Assembly: GCA_020025255.1 (NCBI GenBank)
Contig: JAHHSK010000084.1
Span: forward strand, 1-5,831
From: Ruthenibacterium sp.
Lineage (GTDB): Bacteria > Bacillota > Clostridia > Oscillospirales > Ruminococcaceae
Direction: 5' to 3'
DNA: 5,831 bases
In this document: piece after piece, positions 1-5,194 of the stretch
Layout of the letters: each line of letters starts with the position of its first letter
How positions within the stretch are numbered: the first letter of the stretch is position 1
Position numbers and translations under genes: made by a program
The notes under the pieces: model-generated
Told to the model about the DNA's origin: nothing
What the model saw: only the letters and a program-made list of their open reading frames with translations
The model's database searches: none

Positions 1-10
1 CCGGGCAAAG

Positions 11-39
11 AAAAAGGCAGGGGAGACCCCTGCCTTTTT
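11..39. terminator. Intrinsic terminator ending the feo operon
   Basis: A perfect inverted repeat is visible. GGCAGGGG (16-23) pairs with CCCCTGCC (27-34) around a 3-base loop, and the stem extends through A5 (11-15) against T5 (35-39). On the minus strand the GC stem is followed by a U run (11-15), and it starts 2 bases after the stop codon of the cysteine-rich small protein (42-44). It therefore closes the feo transcript. T6 at 35-40 gives it a terminator shape on the plus strand too, so it may also stop transcription entering from a left-hand neighbour. Confidence 0.93.
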
Positions 40-41
40 TC

Positions 42-179
42 TTATTTGCAATGACTGCATCCGCAGCTGGCACAGTTTCCGGTGCATTTGCTGCTGCGTT
101 TGCGGGATTTTCTCATGGAGTATACCGCCAGCGCGCATACACACACAAGAATGGAAATTACTACAATATCAGCGATCAT
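42..179 (-). CDS. FeoB-associated Cys-rich membrane protein (45 aa)
   Basis: This very short gene reads as a 45-residue protein. Residues 4-20 (DIVVISILVCVCALAVY) form one hydrophobic membrane segment. A basic stretch follows (RKSRKR, 23-28), then a cysteine cluster C32-x3-C36-x2-C39-x-C41-x2-C44 just before the stop. This is the pattern of the FeoB-associated Cys-rich membrane protein family, found directly after feoB in many Firmicutes. A strong Shine-Dalgarno AAAGGAGGC (186-194) lies 7 bases from the ATG, counted from GGAGG, and fixes the start. The gene begins 32 bases after the feoB stop and is followed at once by the operon terminator. The basic residues suggest the cysteine tail faces the cytoplasm. 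The tail could bind Fe2+ as it leaves FeoB or help assemble FeoB, but the role is inferred and the family's function is poorly known. Confidence 0.9.
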   Translation of the reverse strand: MIADIVVISILVCVCALAVYSMRKSRKRSSKCTGNCASCGCSHCK

Positions 180-211
180 ACGACGGCCTCCTTTGATTTT
201 TCACATTTTGC

Positions 212-2419
212 TTATTTATGGGCAGCTTCCACCGAGCTTAGGCTGTGCGCGCCTTCCTGCGGCTTATAGCCCTTGCGGCACAGCAGATAGATGATGCCTG
301 CCAGCAGCGCGATTGCAACGATCGTCCATACGCCGAAGACAGCTTCGCCGGTGAACAGGCCGCCCAGCTGATATACGATCAGGGAAGTGACATAAGCGAA
401 CAGCGTCATGTAGCCAACCGAAGCCAGCGTCCATTTTTGGTTGTTCATTTCGCGCTTGATCGCGCCGATCGCCGCAAAGCACGGTGCACACAAAAGCTGG
501 AAGATCATGAAGCTGTAAGCGGTAACGGCACCGAAATCCTGTGCCACCAGCGGCCAGATCTCATCGCCCGCTTCGGAAAGCTCGCCTGCATAGTTATACA
601 GCGTACCGAAGGTTGCAACCACTTCTTCCTTTGCAATCAGGCCGGTAAAGGTTGCGACGGTTGCCTTCCATGCCATATCGCCCACCCAGCCAAGCGGTGC
701 AAAGATCCATGCGATCGAATTGCCGATTGCAGCCAGCAGGGAGGTGTTGTTGTCTTCCACCGCCATGAACTGGCCGTCCACAAAGCCGTAGCCCTGCAGG
801 AACCACAGAACGATCGAAGAAAGAAGGATGACCGTGCCGGCACGTTTGATGAACGACCAGCCGCGTTCCCAGGTTGCACGCAGCACGTTGCTTGCGGAAG
901 GAGCGTGATATGCGGGCAGCTCCATAACGAACGGAGCGGGTTCGCCTGCAAACGCCTTGAACTTTTTGAGCATGATGCCGCTGATGATAACCGCACCGAT
1001 GCCGATGAAGAACGCAGAGGTTGCCACCCACGGGGATTGCCCGAAGATCGCGCCTGCAAACAGGCCGATGATCGGCATTTTCGCGCCGCAGGGGATAAAG
1101 CCCGTTGTCATAATGGTCATCTTGCGGTCACGATCCTGTTCGATCGTACGGGATGCCATGATGCCCGGTACGCCGCAGCCGGTTGCAACCAGCATCGGGA
1201 TGAACGATTTGCCGGAAAGGCCGAAGCGGCGGAAGATGCGGTCCATGATGAACGCGATGCGCGCCATGTAGCCGACATCTTCCAGAATGGAAAGCAGCAG
1301 GAACAAAACGAGCATCTGCGGCACAAAGCCCAGAACCGCGCCGACACCGCCCACGATGCCTTTCATGATAAGGCCGTACAGCCAGCCCGAAACGCCAAGA
1401 TTCGTCAAAAGCGTATCAAACAGACCCGGGATCCATTCCCCGAAGAGAACGTCGTTTGCCCAGTCTGTGCCGAGCGTGCCGATCGAGAAAAGCATCGGTG
1501 CCTCTGTCCACGGGCCCATGGCGATCGCATACACAAGGAACATGATGCCCGCAAAGATCGGCAGTGCAAGGATGCGGTTGGTAACGATGCGGTCGATCTT
1601 ATCGGAAACGGAAAGGCTGTGCTTTGCGGCCTTTTTCTTAACAGCACTGTCCACAACGCCGGAAATGTAGGTATAACGCTGGTTGGTGATGATGCTTTCG
1701 GCGTCATCGTCCAGCTCTTTTTCGCAGTCTTCGATGTGTTCTTCCAGATGCTTTTTCAGGCTTTCGTCCAGCTTCAGCTCTTCCAGCACCTTTTCATCGC
1801 GTTCAAACAGCTTGATTGCAAACCAGCGCAGGTTGCGCGCATCCACCTTGCCGGTAATGGATTCTTCAATGTGGGCGATTGCATGCTCCACACTGCCGGT
1901 GAACACATGGGGCAGCTCGCCGGGCTTGCGCTTTTGGGCTTTGGCAATCGCTTTTTCGGCTGCTGCCATGCCGCCCTCGCCCTTCAGCGCGCTGATCTCC
2001 ACAACCTCGCAGCCCAGCTTTTCCGCCAGCTTTGCGGTGTCGATCTTATCGCCGTTCTTGCGCACAAGGTCGATCATGTTGACGGCAACCACCACCGGGA
2101 TGCCCAGTTCGATGAGCTGTGTTGTCAGGTACAGGTTGCGTTCGATGTTGGTGCCGTCCACGATGTTGAGGATCGCGTCGGGCTTTTCGTTTACCAGATA
2201 GCTTCGGGCAACCACTTCCTCCAGCGTATACGGCGAAAGCGAATAAATGCCCGGAAGATCCTGAATGATCACATCTTTATGACCCTTCAGACGACCCTCT
2301 TTCTTTTCTACCGTAACGCCGGGCCAGTTGCCCACGTATTGATTGGAACCGGTCAGGGCATTGAACAATGTGGTTTTGCCGCAGTTTGGGTTGCCCGCCA
2401 GTGCGATTTTTAATTCCAT
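212..2419 (-). CDS. feoB: Ferrous iron transporter FeoB
   Basis: This is a full-length 735-residue FeoB, the inner-membrane Fe2+ permease with an N-terminal G domain. The GTPase motifs are all present: G1 GNPNCGKT (9-16), a switch I region around NWPGVTVEKKEG (31-42), G3 DLPG (54-57), G4 NMID (114-117) and G5 SALKGEG (143-149). A helical spacer with many Lys and Glu residues (about 150-270) leads to the membrane part (about 283-715), which has two Gate-type halves. Conserved cysteines of the permease are seen in ATGCGVPGIMASRTIE (from 412), FIPCGAKMPIIG (441-452) and LCAPCFAAIGAIKRE (643-657). The last form is usual in clostridial FeoB. The start at 2419 is supported by AGGAG (2428-2432) with an 8-base gap. 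It lies 67 bases after feoA, a gap that carries a second operator and a terminator-like hairpin, so feoB may be controlled separately from feoA. No truncation or frameshift is seen. Confidence 0.98.
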   Translation of the reverse strand: MELKIALAGNPNCGKTTLFNALTGSNQYVGNWPGVTVEKKEGRLKGHKDVIIQDLPGIYSLSPYTLEEVVARSYLVNEKPDAILNIVDGTNIERNLYLTTQLIELGIPVVVAVNMIDLVRKNGDKIDTAKLAEKLGCEVVEISALKGEGGMAAAEKAIAKAQKRKPGELPHVFTGSVEHAIAHIEESITGKVDARNLRWFAIKLFERDEKVLEELKLDESLKKHLEEHIEDCEKELDDDAESIITNQRYTYISGVVDSAVKKKAAKHSLSVSDKIDRIVTNRILALPIFAGIMFLVYAIAMGPWTEAPMLFSIGTLGTDWANDVLFGEWIPGLFDTLLTNLGVSGWLYGLIMKGIVGGVGAVLGFVPQMLVLFLLLSILEDVGYMARIAFIMDRIFRRFGLSGKSFIPMLVATGCGVPGIMASRTIEQDRDRKMTIMTTGFIPCGAKMPIIGLFAGAIFGQSPWVATSAFFIGIGAVIISGIMLKKFKAFAGEPAPFVMELPAYHAPSASNVLRATWERGWSFIKRAGTVILLSSIVLWFLQGYGFVDGQFMAVEDNNTSLLAAIGNSIAWIFAPLGWVGDMAWKATVATFTGLIAKEEVVATFGTLYNYAGELSEAGDEIWPLVAQDFGAVTAYSFMIFQLLCAPCFAAIGAIKREMNNQKWTLASVGYMTLFAYVTSLIVYQLGGLFTGEAVFGVWTIVAIALLAGIIYLLCRKGYKPQEGAHSLSSVEAAHK

Positions 2420-2427
2420 ATCGGAAG

Positions 2428-2432
2428 CTCCT
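2428..2432 (-). promoter_or_regulatory. feoB ribosome binding site
   Basis: AGGAG on the minus strand lies 8 bases before the feoB ATG. It matters because the feoA-feoB gap is too long for simple translational coupling. feoB therefore has its own strong initiation site. Confidence 0.8.
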
Positions 2433-2446
2433 CTCCCATTTCAAAA

Positions 2447-2464
2447 AGTTAGTTCTTTCTAACC
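2447..2464. promoter_or_regulatory. Second operator-like dyad, feoA-feoB gap
   Basis: The plus-strand text is AGTTAGTTCTTTCTAACC, with half-sites GTTAG (2448-2452) and CTAAC (2459-2463) separated by 6 bases. It matches the dyad at the feo promoter (2994-3011) at 14 of 18 positions, including all ten half-site bases. Both contain TTAG-N6-CTAA, which also occurs within the classic DtxR consensus TTAGGTTAGSCTAACCTAA. I infer a site for the same metal-dependent repressor, acting here as a roadblock or a looping partner, because no convincing promoter is seen in this gap. Alternatively, in RNA it is a weak 5-bp hairpin followed by U5 (2443-2447). Confidence 0.55.
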
Positions 2465-2471
2465 ATTCTGC

Positions 2472-2498
2472 AAAAAAAACGAAGTCTTATTCGACCTC
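2472..2498 (-). terminator. Possible attenuator at the end of feoA
   Basis: On the minus strand GAGGTC (2493-2498) can pair with GACTTC (2481-2486), forming 6 pairs of which one is G-U, around a 6-base loop. One G later comes a run of eight T residues (2472-2479). The hairpin contains the feoA stop codon (2487-2489). The stem is short and mixed in composition, so it is more likely a leaky terminator that lowers feoB relative to feoA than a full stop, because feoB has no visible promoter of its own. It could be a chance arrangement. Confidence 0.35.
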
Positions 2499-2708
2499 AA
2501 TTTTTTCCGCGTCTGCCTTGCGAATCGAAAGCTCGTAGCCGCGCACATTCAGTTCCATGGGGTCGCCCAGCGGCGCGATCTTGCGAACCAGGATCTCGAC
2601 ACCCTTTGTGATGCCCATATCCATAATGCGGCGCTTTACCGCACCTTCGCCCGTAAGCTTTGTCACCACGGCGGTTTCGCCCACCTTGACGTCCTTCAGC
2701 GTCTTCAT
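2487..2708 (-). CDS. feoA: FeoA family protein (feoB-proximal copy)
   Basis: This 73-residue cytosolic protein has the FeoA SH3-like fold pattern: MKTLKDVKVGETAVVTKL at the N terminus, then RRIMDMGITKGVEILVRKIAPLGDPMEL and VRGYELSIRKADAEKIEV. The MGI.KG and APLGDPM.L..RGYELS.RK motifs are typical of canonical FeoA. FeoA is needed for FeoB-driven Fe2+ uptake and is thought to bind FeoB's cytoplasmic part and affect its GTPase or assembly. I chose the ATG at 2708 because GGGAGGAG (2717-2724) lies 8 bases upstream. The longer reading from TTG at 2726 would overlap its own ribosome site. The gene starts 20 bases after the stop of the upstream feoA-like gene, so the two are co-transcribed. Its end is overlapped by a terminator-like hairpin. 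Confidence 0.96.
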   Translation of the reverse strand: MKTLKDVKVGETAVVTKLTGEGAVKRRIMDMGITKGVEILVRKIAPLGDPMELNVRGYELSIRKADAEKIEVE

Positions 2709-2728
2709 TTCACACACTCCTCCCAAGA

Positions 2729-2938
2729 TTAGAACATAATACGGTTCGCCATGCTTTTATCCAGTGCGATACGGCTGTCCTTGACCTGCAGGATCATGTT
2801 GCCGGCCACCTCGTTGACCACTGTGACCTTGCTTTCCACCACAAAGCCAAGCTCTGCCAGATGCTGGCGGACCTCATCGCGCCCGGTGATTTTGCGGATC
2901 ACAACCGTCTCCCCGGATTTTGCCATTGAAAGCGGCAT
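2729..2938 (-). CDS. feoA: FeoA family protein (promoter-proximal copy)
   Basis: This second FeoA-type protein has 69 residues from MPLSMAKSGETVVIRKITG to ALDKSMANRIMF. The opening MPLSMAKSGE and the ELGFVVESKVTVVNEVAGNMILQVKDSRIALDKSMANRIM section match the divergent clostridial FeoA class, which usually sits first in the operon. The central GF and DSR.AL..SMA.RI positions are as expected for a small SH3-like domain. It is clearly unlike the other FeoA next to it, so the pair is an old division of labour and not a recent copy. The start is less sure. ATG at 2938 fits family length and has AAAGGGG (2951-2957) at a long 12-base spacing. In-frame ATGs at 2950 and 2977 are alternatives, but 2950 directly touches the purine tract. 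It is the first gene of the operon, about 80 bases from the inferred transcription start. Confidence 0.92.
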   Translation of the reverse strand: MPLSMAKSGETVVIRKITGRDEVRQHLAELGFVVESKVTVVNEVAGNMILQVKDSRIALDKSMANRIMF

Positions 2939-2993
2939 CAACGATACCATCCCCTTTCCAAAAGCAGGCATACCCATGTGCCTTGCCGATGCA

Positions 2994-3011
2994 AGTTAGA
3001 TGCTTCTAACT
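2994..3011. promoter_or_regulatory. Operator-like dyad at the feo promoter
   Basis: AGTTAGATGCTTCTAACT is a perfect 7-4-7 inverted repeat. It lies just past the inferred feo transcription start (about 3018), covering roughly +8 to +25, a good position for a repressor that blocks RNA polymerase. TTAG-N6-CTAA is compatible with half-site spacing in the DtxR consensus. It does not look like the Fur box (GATAATGATAATCATTATC). The regulator gene is not in this window, so assignment to an iron-dependent DtxR-type repressor is inference. Confidence 0.7.
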
Positions 3012-3024
3012 CGTTTACAGAAAC

Positions 3025-3053
3025 ATTTTACTTCGCCTGCGGGCATTTGTCAA
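3025..3053 (-). promoter_or_regulatory. feo operon promoter (sigma-A type)
   Basis: Reading the minus strand, TTGACA (3048-3053, a perfect -35) is followed by a 17-base spacer and TAAAAT (3025-3030, 5 of 6 to TATAAT). Transcription should start near 3018, giving an untranslated leader of about 80 bases before feoA. The operator dyad immediately follows. The promoter is strong by consensus, as expected for an operon held off by a repressor when iron is plentiful. Confidence 0.85.
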
Positions 3054-3142
3054 GCCGTTTGCGGCAGTGCAAGGTCAGTTTTGGGCAATTATCCAGTTTC
3101 GCATGGATGAGGCTTTCAAATCTTATGAAGATTTCTTCCGAT

Positions 3143-3171
3143 TTGCATTCTTTTGCGCACCGCGTTACAAT
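3143..3171 (+). promoter_or_regulatory. Possible sigma-A promoter for the sigma factor operon
   Basis: TTGCAT (3143-3148) is followed by a 17-base spacer and TACAAT (3166-3171, 5 of 6). The -35 matches the consensus at only three of six positions, so this is a weak call. It would give basal transcription of the ECF operon, from a start about 60 bases before the gene. Confidence 0.4.
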
Positions 3172-3194
3172 ACAGGTATCTTTTCCGCCGTTTG

Positions 3195-3220
3195 TGTAAC
3201 AAAATGCCGCACCGGGCGAC
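3195..3220 (+). promoter_or_regulatory. Possible autoregulated ECF promoter
   Basis: TGTAAC (3195-3200), 16 bases, then CGAC (3217-3220), lies just upstream of the sigma factor gene. This has the form of ECF promoters recognised by the Bacillus SigX/SigW type (an AAC-bearing -35 and a CGWC-like -10, 16-17 bases apart). ECF operons usually activate themselves from such a promoter. The start point would fall around 3227, leaving a short leader that contains only the ribosome site. Confidence 0.55.
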
Positions 3221-3241
3221 AAATAGAGTGAAAGGGGGCAT

Positions 3242-3751
3242 ATGACGATGCAAACGCTGCTGACAGAGCTTTTCACACAGTATCACGATGACGTGTACCG
3301 CTATTGTTACAGCCTTTGCCGCGACGCCGCAAAAAGCGAAGAGCTTACCTCCGACGTTTTTTTTGAAGCCGTGTGCTGCATCCACCGCTTCCGCGGGGAA
3401 TCCGGCGTCAAGACGTGGCTGTTTTCGATCGCACGGCACAAGTGGTATTCGCACCTGCGCCGCAGCCATTGTGCACCGGATTCGGACGTGCTTTCCGAGC
3501 TTCTGCCCGACAGCGCCCGTTCGCCGGAAGCCGTTTTGTGCGACCGCGCCGCCGCCGCGCGCATCGAAGCACTGCTGGCTGCGGAAAGCACGCGCGCACA
3601 GAACATCGTGCGCATGCGCATTTCCGGCTATTCGTTCCGCGAAATTGCCGAACACGAAAAAATTTCGGAAAGCTCGGCGCGTGTCATCGACTTCCGCACC
3701 CGAAAAAAAATACGCGAAATACTGGAAAGTGAGGGATATACCGATGCGTGA
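3242..3751 (+). CDS. ECF-type RNA polymerase sigma factor
   Basis: This 169-residue protein has the two-domain ECF sigma layout. Region 2 covers about residues 8-75, with the core-binding stretch DDVYRYCYSLCRDAAKSEELTSDVFFEA and the promoter-melting part RFRGESGVKTWLFSIARHKWYSHLRR. A linker (76-103) leads to region 4 (about 104-162), whose helix-turn-helix reads GYSFREIAEHEKISESSARVIDFRTRKKIREIL and contacts the -35 element. Sigma region 3 is absent, as expected. ATG 3242 is only 3 bases from the purine tract AAAGGGGG (3231-3238). The in-frame ATG at 3248 (MQTLLTELF) is 9 bases away and may be the true start. The gene overlaps the anti-sigma gene by 8 bases, so it is held inactive by that partner until a signal arrives. 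The target genes and the subgroup are unknown. Confidence 0.95.
   Translation: MTMQTLLTELFTQYHDDVYRYCYSLCRDAAKSEELTSDVFFEAVCCIHRFRGESGVKTWLFSIARHKWYSHLRRSHCAPDSDVLSELLPDSARSPEAVLCDRAAAARIEALLAAESTRAQNIVRMRISGYSFREIAEHEKISESSARVIDFRTRKKIREILESEGYTDA
3731..3735 (+). promoter_or_regulatory. Ribosome binding site of the anti-sigma gene inside the sigma gene
   Basis: GAGGG lies inside the sigma factor coding sequence, 8 bases before ATG 3744. It decides the anti-sigma start at 3744, because the same reading frame is open far upstream (from 3288). It also supports translational coupling, which keeps the two proteins at matched amounts. Confidence 0.75.
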
Positions 3752-5057
3752 CATCCACTGTGAGATCTGTCTTGATCTGATGCCGCTGGTGCGCGACGGC
3801 GTTGCCGCCGAAGAAAGCAAGCGCGCCGTACACGCGCACATCCAAACCTGCGAAAGCTGCCGGCGCGTCTGGCAGGGCGGGGAAGTGCCCGCGCCCGCCG
3901 AGGATGCCGTTTTGCAGAAAACATCCCGCCGCCTGCGCATGATGTGGGGCTTTCTTTTGATGCTGTGCACCCTTGCGGGGCTGGAACTGACGAACGGCAG
4001 CGGCGTCTTTTACAATTCCTTAGTCATGCCGCTTGTGGGGATTCTTGCCTATCTGTTCTTCGGCCGCAGCGCCGCCGAAAAGGTGCCGGCGCTGCTGCTC
4101 GTCACCCACGCTGGCACAACGCTGTTCCATGCCGTACGCGGGGAAGATCATCTGGGTGTGTTCGACATGGTGTTTTATACGATCCTTTACGCGCTGTTCG
4201 CGCTGCTGGGCGTCGGGCTTGCCGCGCTGGTGCATACCGTGCTGCGCCGCACACAACCCGCACGCAAACGCATCGGTGCCGGTGCCGGCGCGCTGTGCAT
4301 CCTTGCATTCTTTGGCGTTTTCGCGTCGTCGCTGGTGGGCAACCCCGTTTCCCGCATGCTTGCCGAACACAGCGCGGAAGAATACGTTCAGGCGCATCAT
4401 CCCGACTGCGCGGTGGATGACGTTTTGCACAACTTCAAAACCGGCGGGTACGACGCACATGTTTCCAAACCCGGCAGCGTAGATCACGCCTTTACCGTTT
4501 CGTTCGATGCCTTCGGACGCTTTGTGTACAGCGAATATGAAAGCGAAGTTGCCGAGCATTTCAGCACATGGCGGCGGCTGGATGACGCCTACCGCAGCTT
4601 TGCAAAGCCCATTCTGCAAAGCCCCCTGATGCCGTTTGCCGCCGATTCCGCGGGCTGTTCGCTGCGCATGGCGTCGTATGAGGAAAACGGCGCGCTTTCG
4701 CCGGATTCCGACGGGCTGGATTACCGCGGCGCCCTTGAGACGGACGGCGTGTACAATGTATTGGAGCTTGCCGCACAGTACGGGGAAATTTCCCTGTTTG
4801 TGGATGACCCCGACGTTTCGGTCGAAAATGCCGCCGACATTCTGCTGGCACTGCGGCGCACCTGTGATGAAACGGGCATCCCCGCCGCATATTTCACGCT
4901 TTCGCTGCATGCCCCGCGCGGCGAAGACGGGAACCGCGTTTCCTCTGATGTCGTCTTTGTGGATTCGTTCCCGTATGCGCAGGTGTATGAGCAGGAGCTT
5001 GCACCGCGCCTTGCCGCTTTCATCGAGCAAACCCTTGAAACCATGCCGGGAAAGTGA
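3744..5057 (+). CDS. Membrane anti-sigma factor with zinc-finger N terminus and YfjL-like outer domain
   Basis: This 437-residue protein begins MRDIHCEICLDLMPLVRDGVA and carries H32-x3-C36-x2-C39, with C6 and C9 as possible further zinc ligands. This is the zf-HC2/ZAS anti-sigma domain that binds and holds an ECF sigma factor. About five membrane segments follow (roughly 67-82, 89-106, 114-130, 139-167, 179-198). Arg/Lys clusters at 62-65, 108-113 and 168-176 place the N terminus inside and the C-terminal 240 residues outside. That outer part starts GNPVSRMLAEHSAEEYV and has VLHNFKTGGYDAHVSKPGSVDHAFTVSFDAFGRF, resembling YfjL-type proteins of Firmicutes from memory. A second portion (about 290-430) may be the YfjL C-terminal domain. 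The outer part probably senses the signal, with release of the sigma factor by shape change or proteolysis, which is inferred. The 8-base overlap with the sigma gene makes the partnership very likely. Confidence 0.88.
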   Translation: MRDIHCEICLDLMPLVRDGVAAEESKRAVHAHIQTCESCRRVWQGGEVPAPAEDAVLQKTSRRLRMMWGFLLMLCTLAGLELTNGSGVFYNSLVMPLVGILAYLFFGRSAAEKVPALLLVTHAGTTLFHAVRGEDHLGVFDMVFYTILYALFALLGVGLAALVHTVLRRTQPARKRIGAGAGALCILAFFGVFASSLVGNPVSRMLAEHSAEEYVQAHHPDCAVDDVLHNFKTGGYDAHVSKPGSVDHAFTVSFDAFGRFVYSEYESEVAEHFSTWRRLDDAYRSFAKPILQSPLMPFAADSAGCSLRMASYEENGALSPDSDGLDYRGALETDGVYNVLELAAQYGEISLFVDDPDVSVENAADILLALRRTCDETGIPAAYFTLSLHAPRGEDGNRVSSDVVFVDSFPYAQVYEQELAPRLAAFIEQTLETMPGK

Positions 5058-5139
5058 TGCTTCGCGGCTTTGCCGTTTTATACGATTTGTATTATCTTTG
5101 CAGATGTTTAAAATTTGTAATATCGCATCCCATGGCATC
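5058..5139. other. Short intergenic stretch after the anti-sigma gene
   Basis: This AT-richer stretch lies between the anti-sigma stop and the two-way terminator. I see no open reading frame with a ribosome site, no tRNA-like fold and no clear promoter. Confidence 0.5.
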
Positions 5140-5186
5140 AAAAAAGCGCTGTATTCTGCAAAAACCGCAGGATACAGCGCTTTTTT
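5140..5186. terminator. Two-way terminator between convergent genes
   Basis: GCGCTGTAT (5146-5154) pairs perfectly with ATACAGCGC (5172-5180). The stem continues inward through T-G, C-G, T-A, G-C and C-G to a 7-base loop (5160-5166), and outward through A6 (5140-5145) against T6 (5181-5186). It therefore gives a stable stem followed by U6 on either strand. It ends both the sigma/anti-sigma transcript and the convergent DedA transcript, whose stop codon is only 8 bases away (5195). Confidence 0.95.
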
Positions 5187-5194
5187 CCGTATTT

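Noticed and set aside
245..2413. A 722-codon open frame on the plus strand opposite feoB
   Set aside because: It mirrors feoB almost exactly, its product is rich in His, Arg, Gln, Asn and Asp with no recognisable domain, and it has no ribosome site. It is a by-product of feoB codon choice.
2994..3011. A Fur box as the reading of the feo operator
   Set aside because: The site lacks the GATAAT-type hexamers of Fur boxes. TTAG...CTAA half-sites suit a DtxR-type regulator better.
2939..3018. A riboswitch in the feoA leader
   Set aside because: The leader is only about 80 bases, and I see no known metal or ligand riboswitch core. The dyad there is better explained as a DNA operator.
3288..3743. 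A possible longer N terminus for the anti-sigma protein, whose frame is open from 3288
   Set aside because: It would lie inside the sigma factor gene, and its translation is Pro/Arg/Ala-rich without a domain. GAGGG at 3731-3735 and the zinc motif support the start at 3744.
3116..3970. A 284-codon minus-strand open frame opposite the sigma factor gene
   Set aside because: It is a composition-driven antisense frame with no domain. The sigma factor on the other strand is clear.
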